Assembly: GCF_025628885.1 (NCBI RefSeq)
Contig: NZ_JAOTIF010000010.1
Coordinates: 119,103-183,102, forward strand
From: Paraflavisolibacter caeni
Lineage (GTDB): Bacteria > Bacteroidota > Bacteroidia > Chitinophagales > Chitinophagaceae
Direction: 5' to 3'
Length of the DNA: 64,000 nt
Under the pieces are notes generated by a model. It did no database searches. It saw nothing but the letters and a program-made list of their open reading frames with translations, and was not told the origin of the DNA. The position numbers and the translations under genes were made by a program. Below are positions 46,001 through 53,818 of the stretch, in pieces. Within the stretch, counting starts at the first letter, position 1; every line of letters begins with the position of its first letter.

Positions 46001-49000
46001 TATTAGTTGATTTCAGAACTCCGTTGATATACAGTTTGGCTGTAGTTCCGGATTGAGTAACAGCCAGGTGTACCCAGGTATTCAATGGAAAGGCATAAGG
46101 AGAAGTTACACTCAACTCTGTCCCTCCGTTTTTAATTCCATATTTAACAGTTGATAATGTTACCCCATTCGCTGTAGTCGTTCCTCCCTGAACGGTGAAG
46201 TACATGTATTGAGTAGTACTGTTACCAAAATCAAACACACGCATCCAATTCGCAAGGGCATCCATTTTTACCCAGGCTGAAATGGTAAAATCAGTTACAT
46301 TATTAACAATTCCGGCGGGCAGTGTAGCATAAGAAGTGCTTGTCCCATCCAGCTTAAGTGCATTTCCTGTTTTCCCTGCATCACGTGTTGCTGTAGCTGT
46401 TAAAGTACCATAAGTAGTTCCCCAGCTGCTGACACAACGGTTTCCGCTGGTTTCGTCAAATTGAAGATAAATCTTCCCTACATTCCGCGAGGCCAAAACC
46501 TCCGGACTGGAGGCAACACCATCCGGCGAAGCGACTATGTAGTAATAAGGTGTTCCATTATTCACTGTAGTATCAGCGAACGCTGTTGTGCTCACCGTGG
46601 CGATAGTGGCATAAGGCCCGCCTGGTGTTGTTGAACGTTTGATATTATATGCAAAATTGGCGATAGGATCCCATTCCAGGATGTTCTTTCCATCCGCCGC
46701 CGAAGCAGTCAGGCTTATCGGAACAGTTCCAACCGGTACAAAACGGAACGGAAAACTATAGGGAACCGGATCGTTATCACTTCCAAGTACAGCAAGTATT
46801 TGATTGCCACTTTTATACCAGTACCCGTTTCCAGCATTTTGTGCCCGTTGAACCGCATGCGAGGTACCGTTAGAGTAAATATTAAATGAATTGTAAGTGT
46901 CTGAGTAGGCAATGACATTACGGCCAAATAATGCGTCCTCATAGATATAATTGCTAAATGCCGCAGGCGGTGCGCTCAGACAAGTAATTTTATACCTGCC
47001 GTTTCCCTGCTTTTTCACATTCCACATTTGCACTAAGGGATTGGGATTCGACACATCAAATAAAGGCTTGTTGGTCTCATTCCTGGTCCATAACGAATCA
47101 CTGGCAAGGGGTTTGATATAGTAATTCCCGTCAGCAAGTGTATTCGTATAGTAATACATAGAGGCCTTATACCGTTCCATAGCATTCTCCAATATCGTAA
47201 CGTAGTCATTCATCTGAAAAACTGTTGATTGCGGATTGTACAAGGACTGCACATACGTGATGCTATCATTCAACTGTACTTTGGCCGCTACCGGAAATTT
47301 ACCTCCCACAATTGAGTCGCTCGTTTGGGTGGTATCGCGTAGTTTTATGGCTTCAGCCAACTTTTTAAGGTAGGAGGAGTCCATGTCTGATGGCGTGACG
47401 GGCTCTATTCTAAAAATCTGGTTTGGATTATCAAGCCATCTGTTCAGATTTATTGCGGCACCGTCTAAAGTACTTGAACTAGCAACATCAAGCGCTTTCT
47501 GGCTTTGTTTGCCAACAATGCTGAACGTCCCGTTTTCCCGGTCCTTAATAGACCATACCTGGGCTGAATCTGTAGCCGAATAAGTGCGCTGTTCAATAAG
47601 TGCACCATTGGTTATGGCATTGTTCACTACATCCATCGCTTTTCCACTCCGCAGATTTACAATCTTATAATCGGTACCGGATATAGGAGTTATTCTCCAA
47701 TGCTGGTTACTTGAAGAAGAATAGGTATTTTGTCCCAATAAGGCCCCTTCGGCTGTTGAACTATTTTTAACCTCTACTGCTTTATTGCTATGAGTTACTA
47801 TAATTCGGTATATCCCATTGAAACTATCGGAATTCAATACCTGCGGAACCGGCGGCGCTTCCGGAATACCTCCATCTCCTGGTGAATCCGGACTGGTGCC
47901 CGCAGAATTTACCGCACAAACCTTATAATAATAGGTCTGACCGTTTGATAAATTATTATCCAGAAACGTATTTCCTGAAAGGCCTGTGGCAATGGTAGAA
48001 TAGGTACCGTTTTCAGAGGTCGAGCGTTTAAGCGTATAGCTAACTGCACCAAAGGAGGATAGCCATCTTACCCGCATCTGTTTATCTCCGGGATAGGCAT
48101 ATATAGAATGCGGAGCTTCCGGTGCAGTAACCACTCCACCTTGCCCTCCGGTAACACTTACATTGCTAAAAGTAGAGGTGTTTAAAACACCATTGACAAC
48201 GGAACAAACCGCCAGGCCAATGTAGGCCTTGCCGGTAAAGCCCGTATACCTGCCCTCGTGTGACGCCGCCCAACTTACACCATCAGGAGAATAATAGGTG
48301 GCAATCATCTCCCCTACACGTTCAATTTTCACCCAATAAGGAATGCCAGGTATGGGCCTGGACGCTTTCTCATAATAAGAACCGCCCCTTAGTTCTGACC
48401 ATCCATGCATAAACGACTCGGCTTTCACCCCCGGAGTTACCGCTATCCATGCCCTTTGCGCTGAAGTAGAGGTCAGATCGGAACGGATCATTACCCCCGC
48501 CTTGGCATTAGAAGCAGTGCCCTCAACTGATTCCACTTTAGCGATGATGGAACAATTTCCGGTCACTTCCTTATACACGAAGTGCAAAGCATCCGCTCCA
48601 TGGGTCCATATATCCCCACTTCCTTTTACCGTCCACACATTGTTATTGTAGGAACTGCTTCCGGCAGGGGATGCCGTGCCTATATCCAGAGAGGTTAAGC
48701 CCCCTGTTCCAACTTTGGTAGGCTCAGGGACAATTTCTGTTTGCGGTGGAACAGTAGCCGTAGAGTTGTCTTCCGACTTATAGAACCAGGTGATTACCGG
48801 GTCAAAACGTCTGGGGATGGCATTTAGCAGTTTGTTCAGGTAAACCGAACTTTGCTTCTTTCGGACTACATAAGCCCCGTGAGCCAAAGTAGGGCCAAAC
48901 CTTCCCATATCCCAGGGGTTGGTTATATCTGTTAAATAATAGGCATCAATAGTACCAAAAGGGACGAACCCGATGGGTAAGCTTAAATTTTTCCTGGCAA

Positions 49001-49874
49001 AATATTCGGCATTTGCCATAATCCGGTCCTCCAGGTCGGAATAAATGTCGATACCCTGTTTATACAGCACTTCTGCCGTGAAGGCCAGATTGTTCCATGT
49101 GCCGTGGGCGTGTCCCTGGTCCCTTAAACTTTCTCCATTCTGGCCACTGGGCAAGGTATTTTTAAGCCCGCAAGAAGCAATATATCTCGACAGGTAGACA
49201 ATATGAGCTATTTTAGCAGGATCATCGGAAAATGCGGCGATCACGACACCTGCGGCCATACTCAAGTTACCTTTATTGGATGGCCCTATAGCATAAAAAG
49301 AACAGCCTGAAGCCGGCCAGTATACGTTGTTAAACAGGTTTTTTACGGCTGCAGTATTTTCAGCCGTCCAGCCACTCCAGGTTCCGCGAAGAATAGAGGC
49401 CGCTCCGCCGTAGGCATACGCGTAATCCCCTAAGTCCAGGTTTCCCAACTGTCCTCCAAACTCCGTTTGGGTAGTGGCCCATGCTATTAAAATATCCCTG
49501 GCCTTTGCAGCATAGGCCTCATTTTCCGTAAAATACCACATCAGTGATAAATTAAAGGCTGCCGTCATATCGTTTCTCCAACGGTAAAGGTTGACATCAG
49601 GACTACGGGTAACCGTAGCAAAAGCCTGATAAGTATAAGTCAACTGTGACTTGCCATCGGCAGCCATAATATCATAAGCCTGTTTCCAGGGATAATCTCC
49701 GGCCTTAATATGAGCCTTCAAAACTTCAAGGTCTGACTTGGAAAGAGGAATTCCTGGATGCGTAAAGGTTTGCCCTGTTGCATTTGAGGAAAGCAAAAAG
49801 ATAATAATTGTTACCCAAAAGCAGTTGAGCATTCTGATCTTTGGTAAAGTACCATGTGTAAAAAAATTCATCAT
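43020..49874 (-). CDS. Giant multidomain alginate-lyase-fold protein with type IX secretion tail
   Basis: 2284 residues from ATG 49874. Signal peptide to about residue 35; alginate-lyase-fold domain (about 36-375: FTHPGIPLSKSDLEVLKAHI, NKGNLSMAAG, LRDQGHAHGTWNNL); a DUF1349-like beta-sandwich (about 385-575); Fn3; a ricin-type beta-trefoil (about 684-828, three QxW-like repeats); a helical linker; another trefoil-like segment (about 910-1048); Fn3 and LamG (about 1053-1348); a putative-Ig domain (about 1358-1511); a second Fn3 and LamG (about 1513-1811); Ig-like and HYR-like domains; a CHNNNTICVASAAVQDHLNHGD module (about 2150-2185); and a type IX tail (YPNPTSEVATIKV to YQKIIKQ). It is likely an extracellular uronate lyase with many sugar-binding modules. 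The polymer (glucuronan, pectin or other) cannot be named from sequence. Confidence 0.85.
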   Translation of the reverse strand: MMNFFTHGTLPKIRMLNCFWVTIIIFLLSSNATGQTFTHPGIPLSKSDLEVLKAHIKAGDYPWKQAYDIMAADGKSQLTYTYQAFATVTRSPDVNLYRWRNDMTAAFNLSLMWYFTENEAYAAKARDILIAWATTQTEFGGQLGNLDLGDYAYAYGGAASILRGTWSGWTAENTAAVKNLFNNVYWPASGCSFYAIGPSNKGNLSMAAGVVIAAFSDDPAKIAHIVYLSRYIASCGLKNTLPSGQNGESLRDQGHAHGTWNNLAFTAEVLYKQGIDIYSDLEDRIMANAEYFARKNLSLPIGFVPFGTIDAYYLTDITNPWDMGRFGPTLAHGAYVVRKKQSSVYLNKLLNAIPRRFDPVITWFYKSEDNSTATVPPQTEIVPEPTKVGTGGLTSLDIGTASPAGSSSYNNNVWTVKGSGDIWTHGADALHFVYKEVTGNCSIIAKVESVEGTASNAKAGVMIRSDLTSTSAQRAWIAVTPGVKAESFMHGWSELRGGSYYEKASRPIPGIPYWVKIERVGEMIATYYSPDGVSWAASHEGRYTGFTGKAYIGLAVCSVVNGVLNTSTFSNVSVTGGQGGVVTAPEAPHSIYAYPGDKQMRVRWLSSFGAVSYTLKRSTSENGTYSTIATGLSGNTFLDNNLSNGQTYYYKVCAVNSAGTSPDSPGDGGIPEAPPVPQVLNSDSFNGIYRIIVTHSNKAVEVKNSSTAEGALLGQNTYSSSSNQHWRITPISGTDYKIVNLRSGKAMDVVNNAITNGALIEQRTYSATDSAQVWSIKDRENGTFSIVGKQSQKALDVASSSTLDGAAINLNRWLDNPNQIFRIEPVTPSDMDSSYLKKLAEAIKLRDTTQTSDSIVGGKFPVAAKVQLNDSITYVQSLYNPQSTVFQMNDYVTILENAMERYKASMYYYTNTLADGNYYIKPLASDSLWTRNETNKPLFDVSNPNPLVQMWNVKKQGNGRYKITCLSAPPAAFSNYIYEDALFGRNVIAYSDTYNSFNIYSNGTSHAVQRAQNAGNGYWYKSGNQILAVLGSDNDPVPYSFPFRFVPVGTVPISLTASAADGKNILEWDPIANFAYNIKRSTTPGGPYATIATVSTTAFADTTVNNGTPYYYIVASPDGVASSPEVLASRNVGKIYLQFDETSGNRCVSSWGTTYGTLTATATRDAGKTGNALKLDGTSTSYATLPAGIVNNVTDFTISAWVKMDALANWMRVFDFGNSTTQYMYFTVQGGTTTANGVTLSTVKYGIKNGGTELSVTSPYAFPLNTWVHLAVTQSGTTAKLYINGVLKSTNTALSINPSQLTPTGTTTGTNLNYLGKSQFNDPFFKGSIDEFKIYKRALSASEIAESMMVGQTITFNPIAPKLMGDADFDLDATASSGLPVEYTSSNPSVATVEDGKVHILTAGTTIITASQAGDDVYGATSQARTLLVGITNNTELTTLMGRPFSYTITDRPYSNFTATGLPAGLSINATTGVISGTPTEYGSFSVVIGATNDSISGTQTITLTVQNNMVSNVIVAAGDAKNILEWDAIQNLTYNVKRSTTPGGPYTTIGSASTTRFTDTNVSNGTIYYYVVAAVDSVGEMPLSTEVLALPNDGQLTYLKFDEASGTRAIDSWGAAHGTLAVAAARDAGKYGTSLKLNGTAASYATLPTGIVSSLSDFTVSTWVKMDALGNWMRVFDFGNSTTQYMFLTVQAGTTAVNGVTSSIVRYAIKNGGTELNVSSPYVFPLNTWVHLAVTQSGNTARLYINGALVSSNTAINIKPSQLTPAGTTSGTTLNYLGKSQFNDPLFRGSIDEFKIYKRALSDAEIAENMKESQTITFKALSQKQVGDEDFNAGAIASSGLPISYTSSDENVATIVNGMIHIVGKGVTTITASQNGDNTYQAAPSVSQQLTVYMPPMVITKNITAAVEANGNVSITPQQVDDGSVSYSGALTLSLNKTEFNCSDVGAPITVTLTATDADGHSNAGTAQVTVVDNTNPLITAPAAQFFCYSNSGSYSIPALNASDNCGIATVRYSVNGATSRSGSGTDASGSFNVGESTITWEVTDVHGNVSTATMTVAVNPVIIASIPDVYAMDSAVDAKNTLYLGYGSTSLTVTATTSGGTEPYSYQWNTGETTQSKLVSVAGISTATITDSKGCSATASIAINVLDVRCGNNNDKVMICHNNNTICVASAAVQDHLNHGDHLGGCTSSSVALAREGSVLEEVTNYSVVVYPNPTSEVATIKVSKLEAGATVQLYHANGAMVLSQRLTNATQAISLKGLAAGIYYVQVRNGNQQMYQKIIKQ
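44430..46716 (-). repeat. Internal duplicated Fn3-LamG units in the giant lyase
   Basis: Two units of roughly 0.9 kb (about 46716-45830 and 45335-44440) encode paralogous Fn3 plus LamG pairs. Shared stretches include KNILEWD, KRSTTPGGPY, YATLP.GIV, WVKMDAL.NWMRVFDFGNS, PLNTWVHLAVTQSG and LNYLGKSQFNDP, plus KIYKRALS at the end. Similarity is high at the DNA level too. The copies differ by many substitutions, so the duplication is not very recent. Confidence 0.85.
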
Positions 49875-49979
49875 ACTGGCTGTTTAATCGGTTAAAAACT
49901 GGTATTGTTTGTTGGTTCTAAAAAGATTTATTACGCCTGCAAGCTTTTCATTCACTTACCGGGCTGGTACTTGTTGATT

Positions 49980-52022
49980 TTATTTTTTATGGTTTTTTCG
50001 CTTTGTAATTGACCCGCTTGTTACCATTACGCTATCATATGTAGCAGTGTTTAAATTGGAACTGTTGGAGGAAACAGCCAATCCAACGAAATAAGTGCCG
50101 GCCATTGCTACCGTAACAGGAGAACCTACAGCAAACCATGTTCTTCCATCGGTTGATTGATAAGCAGTGAATTTATTGCCGGCTCTTTGCAAACGAAACC
50201 AGGTAGGAGCACGGGTATATAGATTACCTGTTTGAAAATCCATAGAACCGCCTGTGGAAGTGCGGCTTCCAAATCTTGCTTCCCGAACACCTCCATCTCC
50301 TGAAGTCATACTGAACGCGATAGCATTGGAAGAAAGCGATTCACGGATCATGATGCCCGTTTTTTGGGAACCACTACTGCCCCATGTACTTATTGCAAGA
50401 CGTGCAGTGATCGTGGCATCGCCGGTTACAGTTTTATATACATAACTCAAACCATCTGCAGCGCCACCAATACCTGCACCGGAGCCATTCACAACAAAAG
50501 TTCCATTACTCACATTAGCATAACCGGCACTACCTGCAGTGGCAACGGTTCCAATATCCTGATGCGACCAACCAGAAGGCAATGCACCGGTAGCTTTTGG
50601 AGTGGCACTTTCCTGTGATGAATTGCTGCTTGTACCAGCCTGATTGATTGCAGATACGACATAGTAATTGGTAGTGCCATTCGTTACACTGGCGTCTTCA
50701 TATAAAGGAAAGGTCCCTCTGTACGTTGCAATCGTAGTATAGGGTCCACCACTTGTTGTTGAACGCAGTATATTATAACCGGTTGCAGAAGTAACAGGAT
50801 TCCATCTTAACCATACTTTTCCCACGCTTGCAGTTGCTTTCAAACCTGCAGGTGCAGAAGGAGCAGGAGATGCGGGATAAGGTGACGCCGATGCATTGAG
50901 TGTGTAACAGAGTGTACCAAAGCCAATATTATCATCATGCACAAATCCTTCCGGCCGGTTCACTTCTGCCATTGCTTTTACATTGGGAGCGCTTAAGCCT
51001 TTTCTTACCACATAATGGTTATAAATCATTTCCCAAATGGGACGTTGCAACCTTCCGCGGCCACCACTGTTTTGTTCTGAAGCCCAATAGTTCTGGACGT
51101 TATCACAGTTGTTGTAAGTGGTATAAGGAACCTCTTTCCAGAGATTGTATTGAGCGGTATATTCAGCTCCTGCCAACAAACGGTTGTTATCATAGGCGTA
51201 CATATCCTGACCCTGGTTCCATGCTATCTGGCAAAAGCTTGCAAACATGCCTACACCTAACAGCGCATGCTCCTGGTCGCGGCCCGTCTCCTGCCACTGG
51301 CCCAGGCCTCCCGGATGTAAAAAAGGAACTGCCTTAGTAATGTTGCCGTTGCCTGCCCCGGATTTAAAATAGCTAATTGCTTCATTGAACTTAGTTGTAT
51401 CATCGCACAATACACCAATGCTTAAAATAGCTGTCATGTTACATATATCCCAATTAGCCCAATAATGACTGATACAGGTATTGTTGTGACGCGTTAAAAA
51501 ATCATGGCAATTTGGATACAGGTAGGTGGTCATCATGTTTTTGAATTGATTGAAATCTGCCTGTGACCAATTGGGATAAAGACGCAGAATCTCTGCCGCA
51601 ACAGCAAATTCATAAATCGCTATGCCCATTAAGCCGGGAATATCATTACCGCTTGGCACCTGGTTCACCGCATAGGCCCATGCGTTTAAAATTTTTCGTG
51701 AACAGGCTGCATAAGAAGTATCGCCAGAGATGTACCAACGTAAAGCGTTAAGATAAGCCGCCACAGCATCGGCAGAAGCTCGTTGACGGCTGACTCCCAT
51801 GTTGGCCTTTGCCGCTGCAGTGTATGTATTTTGTGCTTTTGGGTGAGCAATCAATGCGTTCCAGCTATCGATCCAGGGGTGCGCTCCGGCTGCCACTTGT
51901 GTTTTCATCCGGTCTAAATCGGTTTGCGTATGCAAGCCGCCGGGATGAACGAAGGTTTGTGCTGATGCAGTAATGATGCAAAAAAGCAACAGGAAAAATG
52001 ACAAGTGTTTCATTTGATTCAT
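49980..52022 (-). CDS. Alginate-lyase-fold polysaccharide lyase with Fn3 and DUF1349-like domains
   Basis: 680 residues from ATG 52022 (an ATG at 52013 gives MKHLSFFLLLFCIITASAQ). Residues about 23-365 are an alpha-barrel lyase domain related to the one in the giant protein: TFVHPGGLHTQTDLDRMKTQV, YWANWDICNM and GRDQEHALLGVGMF, with His, Asn and Arg suited to catalysis. The set resembles families of the PL38 kind, but I cannot fix the family. An Fn3 domain (about 380-465) and a DUF1349-like sandwich (about 480-670) follow. Unlike its neighbour it ends SITKRKNHKK and lacks a type IX tail, so it is probably periplasmic. It is co-oriented with the giant lyase, about 105 bp apart. Confidence 0.82.
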   Translation of the reverse strand: MNQMKHLSFFLLLFCIITASAQTFVHPGGLHTQTDLDRMKTQVAAGAHPWIDSWNALIAHPKAQNTYTAAAKANMGVSRQRASADAVAAYLNALRWYISGDTSYAACSRKILNAWAYAVNQVPSGNDIPGLMGIAIYEFAVAAEILRLYPNWSQADFNQFKNMMTTYLYPNCHDFLTRHNNTCISHYWANWDICNMTAILSIGVLCDDTTKFNEAISYFKSGAGNGNITKAVPFLHPGGLGQWQETGRDQEHALLGVGMFASFCQIAWNQGQDMYAYDNNRLLAGAEYTAQYNLWKEVPYTTYNNCDNVQNYWASEQNSGGRGRLQRPIWEMIYNHYVVRKGLSAPNVKAMAEVNRPEGFVHDDNIGFGTLCYTLNASASPYPASPAPSAPAGLKATASVGKVWLRWNPVTSATGYNILRSTTSGGPYTTIATYRGTFPLYEDASVTNGTTNYYVVSAINQAGTSSNSSQESATPKATGALPSGWSHQDIGTVATAGSAGYANVSNGTFVVNGSGAGIGGAADGLSYVYKTVTGDATITARLAISTWGSSGSQKTGIMIRESLSSNAIAFSMTSGDGGVREARFGSRTSTGGSMDFQTGNLYTRAPTWFRLQRAGNKFTAYQSTDGRTWFAVGSPVTVAMAGTYFVGLAVSSNSSNLNTATYDSVMVTSGSITKRKNHKK

Positions 52023-52082
52023 GGCAAGACTTTGGTTTTACCGTTATTGGCTATTTGTATCGTTTATAATTTTTCTTCGCCT

Positions 52083-53558
52083 TTAGTTCGTTGCACTCGT
52101 TAAACTCTTTTTTGTTGGCTGTGAATTTTTGAATGTTATATTTTTTGCGAATTCACCTACTTTAATGTTTGCCTCTTCAATATTGGTGATCAGCTTTCCA
52201 TTGATGCGAAGATTTTCAAACGTTACTCCCTGCACAAGATGGTCTTTATCCAAACCATTGATGATGGAAGGAGCATTATTAACGCCGTTATAACTGATGT
52301 TTTTGAAATAAATATTTTCTATTCCTCTGCCCGGAGCAGCATTGTATTTCTCATAGAAGGCAACTCTTAATTGCAAAAGCTTCCCCTCCTGGAAATTATC
52401 CACCTGTATATCTTCAAAGCGAACATTGCGTACCAGGTTCATGTCGCCTGCCTGAATGGCCATGCATCCCTCGGAGACCGGATCGTCTTCATCAAGCTCC
52501 AGTATCTCAATGTTTTTAAACAGTAAGTTCTCAATTACCTCACCCGTTTTTTCCGTGTTTCCGTGAACGCCGATGTTGATGGTATGTGCTACATCAGCCC
52601 AAAGAGTAGAATTCGTAACCGAGTAATTTTTGGCATCGCCATAAAATTCCCAGCGATGTCCATATACAGCGATACAATCATCAGAGTTGCGCATGAACAC
52701 ATCATCAACCTTAACATCGCTGCAGCTCATAAAATCCAGCCCGTCGCTCCAGGGATTTGCACTGAATGATTTCAAATTGCGGATGGTAATTTGATCCGAT
52801 CCCCCCGAAAAAATTGTATAGTGTTTTGGATTGACTACAATGATTCCGTCTACGGTAACATTGCTGGAGTGCCTGATCTCGACTCCTCTTTGTGGCTGGT
52901 CAATAATTCCTCGTCCGAGGATGCGAACATTTTGCACTTTATCACACAGCAATTTTCCTCTCACTATAGCGCCTCCGGCAATGTAAACCGTTTTACCTGA
53001 GGGAATGTTGAATGCGTCTCCAGGCAGGTCTTTCGGCATGTGAACACCGGGACCGAAATAGACAACATTGGGATCGCTGGGATCGGGACGAAAGGTTTCA
53101 ATGGGATTGGCAAATAAATGCAGGTTGTGCAATTTATCGCCATCAAACTCTATTGATATCTTTTTCGGATCGGTTAAAGTGAAAGTGATGCTATTACCAT
53201 TTAAGATTGGTTTGATTTCATAAGAAGATGGACGGATTTTCACAGAATGCACATTGCCGTTATTTTTTTGAACAAATACTTCTACGGTTCCTGAAAAATC
53301 GAAATACACCATGGAGGCATCCTGCGGTTTATCGAGATCCACTTTTACATTGTATTCATACAAGTCCTGCCACTCACCTCCTGGCTTTCGCACTTTTACC
53401 GTGTAATCGTCGTTATGCATCGAGTAAACAACAGCCTGGGGAACAGGATAAGTAATCAATTGTTGTGCAGTTGTTTTTAAACAATAAAAACAAGAAAGAA
53501 AAAATAGGATGAGAAATTTTTGCATGTTTTTCTTTGTAATTGAAAATTGTGTTTTCAT
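52083..53558 (-). CDS. Right-handed beta-helix hydrolase, GH28/GH49-like, paralogue 2
   Basis: 491 residues from ATG 53558; ATG 53525 gives a neater signal (MQKFLILFFLSCFYCLKTTAQ). It has the same plan as the protein at 31414: an N-terminal beta-sandwich (DYTVKVRKPGGEWQ, ASMVYFDFSGTVEVFV) and a beta-helix with VRILGRGIIDQPQRG, WSDGLDFMSCSDVKVDD, MRNSDDCIAVYG and NIGVHGN. The catalytic-type Asp residues and the His are kept. It begins a gene run with the two lyases, so it may take the oligosaccharides they release. Whether it is a polygalacturonase-like or another exo-enzyme is open. Confidence 0.75.
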   Translation of the reverse strand: MKTQFSITKKNMQKFLILFFLSCFYCLKTTAQQLITYPVPQAVVYSMHNDDYTVKVRKPGGEWQDLYEYNVKVDLDKPQDASMVYFDFSGTVEVFVQKNNGNVHSVKIRPSSYEIKPILNGNSITFTLTDPKKISIEFDGDKLHNLHLFANPIETFRPDPSDPNVVYFGPGVHMPKDLPGDAFNIPSGKTVYIAGGAIVRGKLLCDKVQNVRILGRGIIDQPQRGVEIRHSSNVTVDGIIVVNPKHYTIFSGGSDQITIRNLKSFSANPWSDGLDFMSCSDVKVDDVFMRNSDDCIAVYGHRWEFYGDAKNYSVTNSTLWADVAHTINIGVHGNTEKTGEVIENLLFKNIEILELDEDDPVSEGCMAIQAGDMNLVRNVRFEDIQVDNFQEGKLLQLRVAFYEKYNAAPGRGIENIYFKNISYNGVNNAPSIINGLDKDHLVQGVTFENLRINGKLITNIEEANIKVGEFAKNITFKNSQPTKKSLTSATN

Positions 53559-53656
53559 GCTTTCAATTTTCTAAGTACAGGACAATAACAATGCTGCTAC
53601 TGCCTGCATTGGAACAATTGCTGCCTGGTTTATGATAAATATTATATATGGTATTA

Positions 53657-53685
53657 TTGTGAAAGTTCCAGCGGCACTTTCACAA
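53657..53685. promoter_or_regulatory. Inverted repeat upstream of the beta-helix gene
   Basis: TTGTGAAAGT and ACTTTCACAA form a perfect 10-bp inverted repeat around a 9-base spacer. It lies 99 bp upstream of the beta-helix ATG (53558) and 134 bp past the HTCS 2 stop (53819). It has no T-run, so a regulator site or an mRNA hairpin is as likely as a terminator. The rest of the 260-bp gap holds the AAAAAAGGGGGGTA sequence at 53751-53764 and nothing else I can name. Confidence 0.45.
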
Positions 53686-53818
53686 CATTGCCCGAAACCT
53701 AGATGTAAAACTACGGGGTGAAATAAAGATCATTAAGCGTTGAAAACTTCAAAAAAGGGGGGTAATCTCTTCATTTTTGGAAACATATGAAGCAATAAAT
53801 TAATAACAAAGCAACCAA

